A DNA stretch of 64,000 nucleotides from Struthio camelus (GCF_040807025.1 NC_090942.1:40998911-41062910), one strand, 5' to 3'; shown: positions 13,959 through 26,769, numbered from the stretch's first letter. The notes: generated from the sequence alone by a model not told the origin. Made by a program: numbers and translations.

Positions 13959-16900
13959 TTTTCCTGCCTTGTTTTAGATACTGCCACTTTTCTCACCTGC
14001 CACTGCAAGCAAGAAGCAGAACTAGAAGAGAAGTAGGGTAGAAATAGGAATCACAGCCTCTGGTAGAAGTGACGGGAGCATGGCAGGCCACCGTATGTAA
14101 TATTCAGCTCCCTTCTGCTGAATTTAGCTTCTGATTGAAGAAGAAGCACCTTGGTCAGTTGGTCTCCCCACGAAGACTGGCTCTATTGCTCTCAGATTTA
14201 AGAATCTAAGAATATTGAATATTGAATTAAGAATATTGAAAATGAGCAGGATAGGAGTGCAAAGAGGTGGGAGAGGTTCAAATGTTAAAGTACACAATAT
14301 TTAGAGCAGAGCATAAGCATCATGAGACTTCATGTACGGCTTGGCTGCACAGTAAACACGGTAAACAAAAGTCTGAATTTTGGGGCACGGTCCTGAATTG
14401 GGAAACATTGGTGGTTTCCAAGGCTTTTGGGGGAGTTTTGTAATACAACAGGATCCTGTCGGCTCCCACCAGCCCTGAGACCCAGGACAATTCTGGAGGC
14501 TCCTGAACTGATATGTGCTTGTAGCTATATCTCTGGCAGGACAATGTAGTGAAGGCAAAGAAGAGCTAAAAAGTAGTAGCTGTTGCTCAGTTACAGAGGC
14601 ATGGCTGTCCATGATACGCAGGGTTTCTTGTTGAGGTAAGAATGGTCAGTCTCGACCCTTCAATGGTAATGGGTTATCTGGAGGCTCCCAGGCACTGTTT
14701 GGTTTTATGAAGGCCAGAATGGAAAGTGATTCAACTCAGCAGAGTGCAGACACAGATTAGTTTTGATGCAATAAGTTCCCTGTCATTGGTCAAGCAATAT
14801 TGTCTCTTCAATTGACTAAGGAGGTAAACAGCTGCTTTGGACTTATGATTTGGGTTTCAGCCTTCATCAGGATAAGCAGACAAATATAGCAAGCCAAAGC
14901 ACTGGGGCACAGTCTTTGCTTTTTCTGCCTACATTTACAGTAAATGAGTCTCAGTTTAACTGATGATAAGCTGATGATTGCTTTTGGGAAATCAGGTAGC
15001 TCAAGTGCTCCCAAACCCTCATAAGACTCATTCCAGTCTGGATCCTCAGGCTCCTAACAAAAACTGTCCTCATACGCAGCGCCTGGCCTTTGGTCTTATC
15101 GCAAACAAATGTAGGCAACTCTATGTCTATGTTTGGAGTCATCCAATACGATGATCAAGGTCCCAGGAAAGTCTTCAAATTAGTTTAACCGCTGACTCTC
15201 CTCTTCGAAGGAGCACACAGCTCAGACAAGTACTTCCTCAGTCAGCAAGCAATCCCAGGGTCCGCCCACATGTGAAACCACCCAGGACTGCAGGGCCAGC
15301 ATGAGACACAGGGAGCCAACAGCACCGCTGGCGCGCTCAGGCAGCCTTCTACAGGCCCCATCAAACTCCTTCAAAGTGGCACGAATTGCCCTAAGCTGGC
15401 TTGCACAGGCAGATTGTGCTCTTTTGGGTCTGCAGCGTAGCGTTGTGTAGCTACATGTTGGCAACCGGCTTGAACAGGGTTTGGGCCATGCTCCCCATGC
15501 TCTGCCCAGTGGGGTATTGACACAGGAGTCCTCTGGTTTCTGATAGGATGGCAGCCTATGGTGACGCACGTTAGAGCAAGCTAGAAGAGTGCCATGATGT
15601 AGGAGGAAAAATCAGGCTAAAGGAGACAAGTGGTTGGACCCCAAGCACAAAGCATAGACAGGCAGAAATGAGACGCAGCATAGCCATGAGTGGGACTTTA
15701 TACTGAGACTTTATAGCCTGAGAGCAAAAAGGTGGTGAAGTTGGTCCTGTGGAGCTGTGTGAATTTGATCTGCCTCGGAGGTACCTGCTGCTGGTTTACG
15801 TCAGCAGCAAGGTACAGACAAGTTTTCTGGGCAAGTTTATCCCAATAAGTTGAATGTAAACTGCTAAGATGCAGGCACATACATATGCACTTTTGACAGT
15901 TCTGCTGTGGAGGTGGTAACCTCTGGCAAAGGGATGAGGAAAACGGTTAGGAAAACGGTTAACATCGTGACCTGCTGCAGCCAGATTTGCCAGAGTTCAT
16001 TTGTTGTGCCTGAGCGCACCACTTCTACAGGGGAGAGCTCCTTTTTGGATATTGGCTTGAGTGTCACACATGAGAAAGTCTCAAAAAGCAAGAACCAGAA
16101 TTCAGTACTTTCCAGCTCCCAAAGCCCTGTTCCCTTGCCTAGCTGAAATCTGTCTTTTGTGAAACTCCTTAATTCAGGCAGATTTCTGAGTTCTCCTTTT
16201 ACCTTAGATATTGTGACTATTTTCCCCAGGCTTCTGGTTATATATTTATTGATCATTTCTTACAAAGCCATTGCAGTAGATTTTAAAATTAATATTAGAT
16301 TATGACAGTCTTAAACACATAAGTTTAGGTTTTTTATCAATAGAGACTATACTTTAATGGAGAGGCTGTCATACGCAGCAAATCTTCATATTAAGTACAC
16401 CAATTGATCAGAGGGAAAAGTTATGCCAGGAAAGTAATACACTGTCCATCTTTTAATATGATTTAATAGTTTCCAATGAGAAACAGAGCTTCTCACCAGG
16501 CAACTCTCCAGTGACCACCAACAAAACCACCACTGCCTACAATCTTGAGAACTGATATACTAAGGGTTCCCCTGTCATCACTCCTGTAATTTCAGTCTCT
16601 CCAGGGATAGTCTCGCTTGGGAACGTCAGTCAGCACCTTCTCCTTGTGTTTCCCTAATATTTCCTTTCCTTTGGAAAACATATTTCTGTCTGTAGCACTG
16701 TCCTTCTCTTTGTCTTAAGAATTACAGCAAACTGCTGCCATCTCTATTTCTTGATTTATCCCTTAATTTAGTCACACTCTTTGGCTGACCTCTTAGTTGT
16801 TATACAGTAGGTGCGAAGCATCTTATATTTGGAAAATCTTACATTTTATCTTCTGTTTTGGGTCATATTATTCTACAGAATTGGCAGATTTCTTTTTAAT

Positions 16901-19900
16901 CCTGGTATTCTTTTCCTGATGCTCTGATATAATTAACACTAATTCATACACTGAAGGGACTACGGCAGAATGCTGAGATAGGGTTTCCTGACAGTAAAAA
17001 TATATCTGAGACTATACTATATATCCGAGACTGAATATATCTGAGACAGAAGACACCTCCCCTCCTGTTCCCAGTATTCCCTCCTGGAAACTACAAATCC
17101 AGCAGATGAGAGGCCATCTGTGTGGATACCTTGTACTGCATTTTAACAGTAAAACACTAATGGAGCTGCACTTCCAGGGTTTCCCTTGCCAGTAGCCATC
17201 CCTGGAAATCCCCTGTAGGAGTGAAAGGATAGATGAGGACAGTGCCATGGAAACAGTTGAGCCTTTCCTTACCTTATCTAAATAAACTAGAAACTGCAGA
17301 CTAACTTGCAAAAGTCAGCCTAACTATGCAAATCCTCCTCCCAAATCAAAGTATTTAGCGCTCCACTTCAGTGGAATAAATAAGAACTACGAGACACTAC
17401 AGTGAGAAAATGAGGGGCCTTATTGTCTGCGCTCTTGAAAAAACAAACTCATCTTTGTGGTGAGATCTTGAATAACAGATTTGGCATAACATATGCTTTG
17501 ACTTATCTTTATCCTGTGTTTTAGAAATATTCTAAAATCAAATAGGCTGTATTTATGAAAAAATCTACGTTCTTCTGAGGCAAAGATCAGTGCATAATAG
17601 TCAACAGGTGAGCACCCTACAGTCGTGCTCCAAAGACAGCAAATGGACAGTTTTGAAAATCATGCAGCAAGAAAGGTATCTGTGAGAAGCTGCTGCTCCC
17701 AGTTCACGGCGGGTCTTACACAGTTCCAAATTCTGTAGAAACCAGAAACCTCTGCCTTTTTTGGAGGCAACATTTTACTGTTTTAGCTAATCAAAGGCAG
17801 CTTGCAACTGAGGGGCAAAATCTTCTGGCTCCATCTGAGTTTCTTCTAATGCACTAACGTCAATTTGTGGAAGAGAAATATGGCCTATTTCATCACCATT
17901 GAAAAGCTGCTAATCCTTGCTCTAGGCAATTGCACTATTTGTTTTTCTTAAGGAATACTGAGGCAATCTATAGGTTGAAGAAGGAAAGACCCTTGTTGCT
18001 CTCCAATGCACTTCTTTGTTCTAATTAAAATGAATTACAAGACCAGCTATTCATCAGATTCTGCCTCCACTCATGATCTAGGATGGTGGTCTTATTATCA
18101 GGAATTTAATTTTACATTTTGGCAAGGTAGATGGAACTTCCTAACCGTGCGTGCCTCATATATACTCTGGGCAATTTGTCTTCCTCCTGCTTCTGCGACT
18201 GCGTAGTCCACATCTCTCAGTGCCACTTTGAATGGAGCCAGCTAGCATACAGAGGCTTTCTGGAGCAGGTACTAAGAAAAACTGCACAGAATTTCCAGTG
18301 ATCTCACAGAGTCGCGATAACAAAGCATTTAGGGCTTCTGAGCACATCCCTCCCTCTTGTTGCCACCTTCCCAAGTTTTTTCAGGCTGCCAGTGCTCCAC
18401 CCAACTGCTGTAGGCTTTTAGCTCTCTGTGGGTATCAGCATAAGCAACAGTCAGTTGGGAATACTAATGGCTAGATGAGTTTCATGGCTGCATCAAAATA
18501 TGCACATTAAGGCCCCAGCCTTTCATGTAGAAAACTATGCTTTTGACTTCATCAGAACCCCATTAATACTTGACTGCATGGGCCTGCACATGCAATGAGC
18601 TGCAAGACAGGTTTTCTGTAGCTGCTGCCATCACACATTGTTCCTTCATCTGTGCTGCTGTATACAGGTTTGCAATAGGTAGTCTAACATTGATGAAAAA
18701 ATTGATGCTTATCAGCCTAGTTGGTGAAATAAGTCCAAAAAAAAAAAAAAGGGAGACCTTTAATTAAATGGAATTGAAAATAAAAAATGCGTATTGGTTT
18801 GCAGACAAAGATTTGCCCAAGGAGGTCAAACTGAATATACAAGGGTCAGGTTCAAAATGGATTAGGAGCGTCCACACACAATTAGTAGCCATTTAATTAA
18901 ATGAGCTCAGAACACCTCTTCAATTATGCAGGTGCCACTACGCAAAACAGGCCTCACCATTGTAGAAAAATGTATTCAGCCAATAGTAAAAGTAGCAAAT
19001 GTAGGCAACACATTCCTCACAACTCAGTCTATTTATCAACCTGAGATTATTTTCAACCACTAAAATGCTAACAACTTTCACTTTCTTTAAGAAAACAAAT
19101 GAGGAAGTCACATAAACACATAGTATAGTCACAGTGACAGCGTTCCACAACGAAACACACAATTTCACGGAGAAAGGCAGGTTAGATTTTTTAACTGACA
19201 GAATTTAAATCACAATTTACACAGGTTGCGATTGCTGCTTACGCTATCATATTAGGCTAAGACAATGAAAACACACTTTTTTGCATTCCCTGGCTCTGTT
19301 GAACTATATAGCCTTGCATGAATGTTAACTGACCTGCATGTGAACTGTAACTTGGTAATGGATACAGAGATCAGTCCACGCAGATGCAACGAAAACATCA
19401 GATGTTTAGTTTACTTGCATCATATTGTACTGGACATTGTAAAGTCTTAAATGATGTCTCTCTTTTGGGGAACAGAATGAAATTTAGAAAAAGAAACTCA
19501 GTTGAAGCATAAAAAGAAACATAATGGAGTAAAACTTTTACAAAAGGGATGTGCAATGGTCAGCAAGGCAGTAAGAAAAGCTTATTAAATAAGAGCAAGG
19601 ATTAATGAGATTCATTATTGTCTTCAGTTTGAAAGCATAGCCTTACTGTCTGTAACGTGATATGAAGAAATATTTTTTAGATTGAACAACAAAAGTACTC
19701 CCAAATCTCATAGATATTCTAGTTAAAACAGGATGTCACTTCTGGGCTTTTATAATGGTTAGTTTATAGCAAATATACAGGTATTTGAGATACAAAGGAA
19801 AGGTTCCAAAATAAGGATAATAAAATAGAATATTTTCCTGGGTGAAGTGTATGAATATTTATTTCAATGACATGACACCTTGTAACTGTGCTCAGCAAAA

Positions 19901-20530
19901 AGTTGATGGCATTAATGAACCAGTTTCCTAGCTTGCAGAATGTGTTCTTTCAGCTTCAAAAATTGCTTATGTTGACAGATGTATTACTGTAGATATTAAC
20001 ATTTCTTTAAAACGTAGGTGTTGTGTAACCTACTGAACATACATATTTTTTTAAGTTCTGTTTGGAGACATTCATTATGAAGGTACCTGAGTGATGAAGA
20101 AAGCATGCCTATGAAGAGACTGGGGAAAAAAAAAAAACAAACCCTGTTCCTGATAAAGTATGTTCATTTTTTGGTTTGAATTTTCAAACTTTATGACGAT
20201 TTCATAATGAAATTAATGCGGAAGGTTCCACTAACAGCTTTTCTTGATGGGGCAGAGAAGTCAGCTCACAACCGTAAAACACTCATGTACGGGCTTAGCT
20301 TCAGCACCGTTTACAGTCCCACTGAATTCAGGGGGATTATTTGCATTGGGAGTGTTTCGGGCATCCGCACGTGCCCTACTCGTAGCACCGACACACATAC
20401 TTTCAGGGTGATAAATTAAAAAAAAAGAAAACAAAAGGACAAAATAACAGAGCAGTCCCATCTGGGCAACTTTTTTTCCCCATTTTAATATCTGGCCAAG
20501 CGCACAGGAGGGCCTGGCTGCCCGCCGCTA
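13959..20530. other. upstream flanking sequence, no gene seen
   Basis: AT-rich DNA leading up to the CpG island. Frames at 14301-14612 (minus), 15222-15569 (minus) and 15864-16256 (minus) were examined and show no recognisable family. The stretch at about 15230-15570 is more GC-rich than its neighbours and may be an old unrecognised insertion. A 14-A run lies near 18737, and a TAATTAAA-rich patch at about 18870-18905 resembles homeodomain-site clusters. Confidence 0.4.
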
Positions 20531-20653
20531 CCTCAGCCACAGAAAAAAACCCCACCAGCTTGAGCAAAATTGGGCCCATCGGGAGGGCCGCTCCCGTCCT
20601 CGGCCCCCCTAGGCCGAGCCCCACGGCCCCGAGCCACGGCGCGGCCGGGGAGC

Positions 20654-20672
20654 GGGGGGGGGGGGGGGGGGG
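20654..20672 (+). repeat. 19-base poly-G run in the CpG island
   Basis: Uninterrupted guanine run in the upstream half of the island, with strong G-quadruplex potential. The length is likely to vary between assemblies because such runs are hard to sequence. Confidence 0.9.
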
Positions 20673-20872
20673 CAGCCGGCGGCCGCCCCGCACGGTCCCC
20701 CGCGGCGCCGCCATGTCCCCAGCGGCACGGGGCGGCCTTCACAAAATGGGGGCCGGCGGGGCGCCGCGGCCTACTGCCCGCCGCGGGGCCCGGCGGCGGC
20801 GGCGGCGCGGTCCCAGCCGCTGGGCCGCGTCTCCCCCGGGAGGCGGAGGGAAGCGCCGCCGCCGCGTCTCTG

Positions 20873-20909
20873 CCTCCTCCTCCTCCTCCTCCTCCTCCTC
20901 CTGCTGCTG
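20873..20909 (+). repeat. CCT then CTG triplet repeat
   Basis: Ten CCT triplets (20873-20902) run directly into three CTG triplets. They lie in the promoter/upstream part of the CpG island and read as Ser- or Glu-rich peptides only in artefact frames. Confidence 0.9.
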
Positions 20910-20995
20910 CCCCCGCCCGCCGCGGCCCCCGGCCGCACCCCGCGGGGCCGCCCCGCGCCGCCTCTCCCCGCCCCTCGCGCGCGTTGCCAGGCCGG

Positions 20996-21039
20996 GCGGC
21001 GGCGGCGGCGGCGGCGGGGTCACGGCGGCGGCGGCGGCC
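20996..21039 (+). repeat. two GGC triplet tracts
   Basis: A GGC/GCG run (about 20996-21017) is followed after a GGTCAC word by a second one (about 21023-21039). They lie within roughly 100 bp of the exon 1 donor and so may fall in the 5' untranslated region, the position typical of GGC repeats in vertebrate CpG-island promoters. Confidence 0.85.
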
Positions 21040-21127
21040 GGGTCAGAGGGTAAAGGTTGCTCCCCCAGCATCCTCCGAGTTGGGATACTCAGCCATCTTG
21101 GATTCGCGGGACAAGAAAATTCATGCG
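21040..21127 (+). other. candidate exon 1, end defined, start not
   Basis: The 3' boundary rests on a donor, GCG|GTGAGT, at 21127/21128 inside the CpG island. The 5' boundary is arbitrary; transcription probably starts somewhere in the preceding 100-300 bp. The last about 70 bp are far less GC-biased than the island around them, as expected of a constrained exon. An ATG lies at 21123-21125, two bases before the donor. Frame 1 (codons in phase with 21127) is open through the whole exon, but nothing shows that it is translated. I do not recognise the gene. The exon may be wholly untranslated. Confidence 0.6.
21092..21100 (-). promoter_or_regulatory. YY1-type motif
   Basis: GCCATCTTG is the reverse complement of CAAGATGGC, the core YY1 recognition sequence that is common just downstream of start sites in TATA-less CpG promoters. 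It lies 27 bp before the exon 1 donor, which supports initiation close upstream. Confidence 0.6.
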
Positions 21128-21830
21128 GTGAGTCCGGCCCGTTTCTGCCTTTCCCTCGGCCCCCTCGCCGCGCCGCCCGCCCGCCGCCGCCGCCGCCTGG
21201 CCCCCCGCCGCCGCCGCCGCCCGCTCGCCCGCCCGCGCCGGGGCCCCGCGGCTCCGCCGCCCGCGCCGGGGCCGCGCAGGCCCGCGGCCGCCCCGCCGGG
21301 TTTCCGTTTGCTTTTGTCTCCGAGGGGGAGCGGGGGGGACGCGCGGCGCCCGCCGAGGCAGCGCAGCCCGCCGGCCCGGCTCGGCCCGGCCCGCCGCCGC
21401 CGCTGCCGCTCGGGGCCCGCCGAGGCCGCGGCTCGGCAGCGGCGGCGGCGGCGTCCGGGCCCCGCGTACCGCCGGGCCCCGCGTCTCCTGCGGCCGGCAC
21501 CGCGGCCCGGGACGGCTCCCGGCCGCCGGCAGAGCCCCTCGGCCCGGCCCGGGCCTAGCCGCGGCCGCCGGCGCCCCGCCGAGCCCGCCCCGGCGTTGCG
21601 GTGCCCCCGGCGCCGCCTCCGCCGCCCCCGGCCGCGGCGCTGCGGGCGCCCACGGGCCGCGCTGCCGGGGCGCCGCTGCCGGGCGGCGCCGCTCGCCGGA
21701 GTGGCCTTGCGGCCTGCTCCCTCGGTGCCCCGGGGAGGCCCCGGCTGAGGAAAGGGGGTGAGGCGGGGATACTTCTTCCTTGTTTTCTTTCAAAAAATGT
21801 GCTTTTTAAAAAAAATTTTGTATACATTTT

Positions 21831-21854
21831 TATAAATATATATATATATATATT
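21831..21854. repeat. TA dinucleotide repeat inside the CpG shoulder
   Basis: An alternating TA stretch sits within an AT-rich interruption (about 21,775-21,860) that splits the CpG-rich area into a main island and a weaker shoulder. Confidence 0.85.
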
Positions 21855-21859
21855 TGTGC

Positions 21860-24800
21860 GTGCACCCGTTTCACTCTCCTCCTGGCGGCGGTTAAGGCGA
21901 TGTGTAAGGAGGCTCCGGTGTTTCCTCAACCGTGTCTGTAAAACAAACTTGGAGCGAACTGGTCCGCTGTGCCGAGCGCGGATGCTGCCGTGCTGTGCGC
22001 GGTGGTGCCTCGGTCCGGGCGCCCTGGCGTGAACCTGGCCCGGGGGCAGCGCGCAGGAGCGGCGGGCTGCGGTGGGAGAGCCCCGTTGGCGGGGAGGAGT
22101 GCGAGGCGCAGTGTTTACCCTGTCGTATATGTGTGTGCGTGTGTGTGCGCGCTTCTGACTGGAACTCTGATTTGCTTGCAAATATCACGGGTTTAGAATT
22201 TATGTTTTTTAATCACGTTACAGGTAGCTTTGTTTCAGGGAGGGTTGTAACATGACAAAACGACAACCTGCTTGTGTTGGTTGTGGCTCAGCAGCTTCCG
22301 CTTTCTCACAAGGCTGTGTTGGGAAAAACTCGTTTCTGACTTTGCGCTATTTTATCCCTATGGGAAGATGGAAACTTTATATGTGCGTATGTGTGTGCAG
22401 CTTGAGCGTGTGAAGGAAGCACTTGCGTTGGCCTGCGCAGCAGTAACATCTGGTGCTGGTGACTGGCCACTGGACTTAACTCCAGCTGGGGGGAAGCAGT
22501 TTAAGATGATCAAACCTGCTGTCACATCAGTTAGGAAAAATCTTTTTATTTCTGGAAACTGGGGTATTTTTCAAACTCCTAAAACGTGCAAAGGCCTGTA
22601 AAAGCAAGATAATTTTGTAGGTTCACATTGCAAAGATATCTTTACTTGGACCTAGAAGAACTGCTGTGTGTACATTGGTGTTCTTCAAGTTCTTTCATAA
22701 TCGCATGTTAATAGAACACAGCTTGCAAAATCCAGTTTTGTGATCTTAAAGACTATGTATGTGTCCAGTACCTTTTTTTATTTTTTTTACTGCCACTATT
22801 GTTTATGCTGAGAATTCAGCTGACATGATAAACTTGAAGGTGTCAACTGCTTCAGATCTTAGGAAGGGATTTGAATACTTCATATCGTGAGCTGAGTGAC
22901 TTGACTTGCAAGTGTATTTCCGTTTCACTTTCAGGAAGCTGATGATAAAGCTAAGAGAGCTTTAGTAGATAAACCTTGTCTACACGTCTCTTCTAGAAAG
23001 TTAATATTGTTGTCAAAGGAGCTGTTGTTAGAACTGATGCATGCACGGGTAGCCCCAGTAACAACTAATGAAAGCAAAAGCCCTTGGCTAAGAACTAAAA
23101 ACAAAAATCCTAGAATTTGTGAAATTTAACTTGTATTTTCTTTAAATGAGTCTAATTTTAGATGATTGGTACTCAGTGGAAGAAATGGGGTAGTTAACAT
23201 GTCCAAGTTTGATACTAAAAACTGGTGCCACAACTAGCTGTTTACACCTGAAAGTGTTGGTCTTTACCTTTGCCCGTTAATGAAAGTTGTGTATACCTGT
23301 AATGGAATGGTAGCTCTGATAAAGTGTTTGTGTTGTATTTGCCGAATTTCTAAATGAATTTCTGTCTAGACAGGAATTAGTTTTGAAATTAGAAAATTCG
23401 TTGCTTTTGTAGCCTCTACTGTGTTTTTATTTTTTAATTTATTTCTTGTGTTGGTGCAAGGGCCTGTCTTTTCTGAAGTTGCAAGATTGTAACTTCATTA
23501 TAGTTTAAAAACAACCTTGGATCATAGCTCTATATATTTAAAAACATCTCGTACCTCCTTGTTATTATTGACTCAAGAGGTGCATGTAACTAAAAATACA
23601 CCGTAATTTAGTTAAAATAGAGGTTTCTTGCACACCACTTTCTGACTTGATCTAGAAACTGTAGAGAAACATTCAATAGCTTTTGTTTTGTTATGAGGTA
23701 GTATAGAAAATGCAGCTCAGCTTCTGAGTGCAAATTTTTAACTTTTTTCAGATTTTTTCTGCTTGTAAAGCTATAGCATACTTGAATACAGATTTTAAAA
23801 GGCACTGTAAAGGATGTATTCTTAAAAAAAACTCAAATCATTGGCAAAATACTTGTCATATTTGTTGTGTTTATTTCTAAACGTTAGCTTAGAAGGGCTC
23901 TATGCCAGTTTGTATAGAGGTACAGTACCATATTCAGTCAAAAAACTTTTTGTCACAAATTTAGATGTTTGCTCTCTAAATGATAAAGGATAGTCTGTTC
24001 CTTTATTGTTGTTAATACAGTATGTATGGAAATTACAGTACTTGTTGACCAAAGCCAAGAAATTCAAGTTAGGGTAACTCTGCCTCATCTAGGCTTTTGA
24101 AGGATAGATAAGAAAAAGTAAATAAGTTTATTGTGCACAACAGAGATGTGATAATATTTTTTTGCTTAATGTTTTGCCTGATGTCTCAAACACACGGTGC
24201 TGTCAGACGGTTTATTCAAAACAACCTGTTTTGCTTGCTGTTTTCTGAGTAAGGTAATCTTTTTTTTTTTAAAAACATGCCTTAACACATGCATTCTGTG
24301 TGTTGTATTTGATCTCCTGACCCGGATTCCTCTAGATACGTATGAGCAGATGAAAGTTGGTGGGTAGTCTCATTGATTTTTAAAAGCACCTACTCATATG
24401 TGGACAGTTAACTTCTTGTGTGGGATTTTTCAGGATGGAGGCTGAATGTTGATGACTAAGTGTGTTTTTATTGAACTTTATTACAGCATTGAAAGAGTTG
24501 TATGAAATGAAGTTATTGCAGAGTAGGCCATTTAAAAGTGTCATTAGGGAATTACTTTGTTTTTAGAGAAGGTGTTTGTATACCGAACATGGTCTGTGCT
24601 AATCAGTAAGAAATTTCTGCCTAGGGTTTAAAATCTGTATGGGTTTATTTGGCAAAAATAGAAAGATGCCCTAAAATCTTCAGATTACTTTCAGTTTATA
24701 TTTTATTTATCTTTTATTTATAATACTGTTATAGTGCCTACCAGCTCATCTTCTGATTAGTTGTTTAGTAGGCCCCAAAACATGATGGAAGTGATCCCTG

Positions 24801-25385
24801 TCGGAAGATGTTACTGAGCTCCCCACCCTCCAACACAGATTTGTCTTGAGGTAGCATTGGTTATCAGCAGTGGGTGTTTTGTGTGTGTGCGTATGTGTTC
24901 TTTTTAACACTCCTAGTATGTTTAATTTCAAAACGCACTCTTAATTCCTAGCACAATTCCTTTCAGATTATGCTGGTAGGTAAAGCTTGATTAGTAATTG
25001 AGATTTTTCCAGTCGGTTCCTTTTTGTGGTGAGTTACAGTGCGAGAGTCATTGATCAGAAATAATTCACTAAGAAGTAAAGCGTTGTTTCCTCCTGTTTT
25101 CCTTTTGGATTTTTGAGGGGATTTTTTTTTTTTAAAGTTATCATCTTGTACCCTATGTTGCTTGTGATTCTTTTTGGCCATAGGGAATAGTTTAATAAAC
25201 TTTCGAAGCATTTTCAAAGCTCTGCCTTCAAGTTTCTATGTATTCAAAAATCCATGATGGATGAATGTATTATGGCTGAGCTCAAGTTATTTGTAAAAAG
25301 GTATGGTTTATTTAAAAGGAAAACTAGTATAAAACACTGCTATGTTTGTGGAAGGTAAAATGGAAAATCTTACTTACACTACTCT
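21860..25385 (+). other. proximal intron 1, no gene seen
   Basis: The CpG shoulder extends to about 22,150 and ends in a GT/GC microsatellite (about 22,125-22,152). Beyond that the sequence is AT-rich and intron-like, with only short frames lacking family motifs. A short TG-rich patch lies near 24,880. Confidence 0.5.
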
Positions 25386-25390
25386 CGCTG

Positions 25391-25540
25391 AGCAGGCGGT
25401 AGTCCAGTGGATTGAACCCGAGCATAAGAGTCAAAGAATGTTTTCTGTCTTTCTGAGATTTCCACTGAAGTGATGTGAGACCCTGGGTAAGTTGTTTAAC
25501 CAATTTCTAGCCCGGTTCTATTCCATAATATTAGGGTGAT
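25391..25540 (+). repeat. tRNA-derived SINE, MIR-like
   Basis: Near 25,400 a box A-like TAGTCCAGTGG is followed by a degraded AACCCGAGCATAAGAGTC segment. About 70 bp further on comes GTGAGACCCTGGGTAAGTTGTTTAACC, matched here only in its short core words to the conserved MIR core. Order, spacing and orientation fit a MIR-type element on the + strand. The copy is old and diverged. Birds carry few, ancient MIR-class copies, so it could also be another amniote tRNA-SINE with a related core. Confidence 0.55.
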
Positions 25541-26740
25541 ACTTTCCAATGCTTTCCTATATAGTCCAAGTGTTCTGTGCAACTAGGTACCAGTAGTAGT
25601 TTAACATATATAATTAGAGAAAGCAATGCTTAAAAAACCAAAATGGTACCAAATACAGTAGGTGGCAGTTGTGTTGTTTGTCCTTACATGTTTCTGTACC
25701 TCTGTAACATTTTAATTGCAATATGAGTATATGCGTATCTGAGAACAATAGCAAGGAGTTTCTAGGCACCAAAAGGAAGCAATGTGGCTAATTACATTAA
25801 AACAACCAAAACTATTTCAAATTGTGAACAGTTAATGTTTAGATTTTTAGGCAGCTTCTTAGCAAATAATTTTTTTCTAAGGCTGAGTAATACTGATAAA
25901 GATAATGTAATATCATACATCATCTTTTCTGTCTCTTTGAGGATTGTATGAAGATGCCAATCCTGATACAGAATAAATAGCTATTGCTTCTATCAGTGGA
26001 CTGTATGCTTGTCATACGGTCTGTATGAACAAGTCTTTTCTTGAGGCTTCAGTGGAACAGATTTTTCTTCTTTCTCTGTATGTATGTATGCAGGTATCTA
26101 TTTATCTCTCTATCTCCAAGCTGTACACAGCACCAGTGTTTGGGAGACTAAAGAGACGACCAACAAATTTGAACTTTAACAGTGTCTTATGACAATGTCT
26201 ACCTGTAGAACAAGCTTAGGTGCTTGCAGTGAAAAATCACTGTTGTGAGTTATTTGATCAATTTCTTGCAATGCCGTTACTGTTCTTGATGTTTTGTTGT
26301 ATTTTGTACTTTTTCAACCTGCCAAAAGCATCATCATAAAGTCGAAAAGCACCTTAAATTAAAATCTTAATTTGTTGATTCATGTACTGTGGATGTGCGC
26401 TTCTAGTGAATGTATTCTTCAAAATCAAATTGATTAAGATCAGCATTATATGCCAGAATAAGTCAGCATGGTGAAAGTTGAAGTAAGTTAAGTTCCTGTG
26501 TTATCATGACAGAGTTACTTTTTCTTAGGACACCTTTGGCACTTTCAGAATGGTATGTTTTGCACATTAAATGTATTTTTTCTCAATCTATATAAGATCT
26601 TATGCGTGTGTGTGTATATGTATGCGTGTGTGTGTATATATTTTTACATATATATATAAAAAATGGAACAATTAGGATAAACCAGAAAGTATTCAGAATT
26701 TCTTAGAAGGATAACATGGAGTTTTCAAGAGATCAGTACT

Positions 26741-26769
26741 CTTTTGAACTCTTCTTACCTCAGGTAAGT
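26741..26769 (+). promoter_or_regulatory. candidate recursive splice site
   Basis: A pyrimidine-rich stretch ending CTTCTTACCTCAG is joined directly to GTAAGT, with the junction at 26763/26764. An acceptor fused to a donor is the signature of recursive splicing, by which long introns are removed in steps. It lies 5.6 kb into the presumed 32-kb first intron, in the same orientation as the exon 1 donor. The sequence match is good but such matches also occur by chance. Confidence 0.4.

Larger units (their letters stand above)
20530..21770 (+). promoter_or_regulatory. CpG island promoter of a + strand gene
   Basis: About 1.2 kb of extreme GC and CpG density, starting abruptly after AT-rich flank. 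Inside are GC-box-like GGGCGG/CCGCCC words, GGC and CCT triplet repeats, a 19-G run and a YY1-type site, with no TATA box in a convincing position. A consensus donor after 21,127 gives the + direction. This is the typical TATA-less, dispersed-initiation promoter of a broadly expressed or developmental regulator gene. A weaker CpG shoulder continues at about 21,880-22,150 beyond an AT-rich interruption. Divergent transcription to the left is possible but no minus-strand donor was identified. Confidence 0.85.

Noticed and set aside
13763..14041. 92-aa frame with a Lys/Glu/Arg-rich middle
   Set aside because: The charged part is the GAAA/GGAA repeat; the flanks have no family match or splice support.
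20560..21748. Long frames of 332 and 392 aa on the + strand and 253 and 234 aa on the minus strand over the CpG island
   Set aside because: Extreme GC content removes stop codons in every frame. The products are Pro/Ala/Arg/Gly-rich without any domain, and the island contains an internal splice donor at 21,128.
25391..25470. Possible tRNA gene because of a box A-like word
   Set aside because: No acceptor stem or cloverleaf can be formed and the following sequence matches a MIR-like SINE core, so it is a tRNA-derived repeat.
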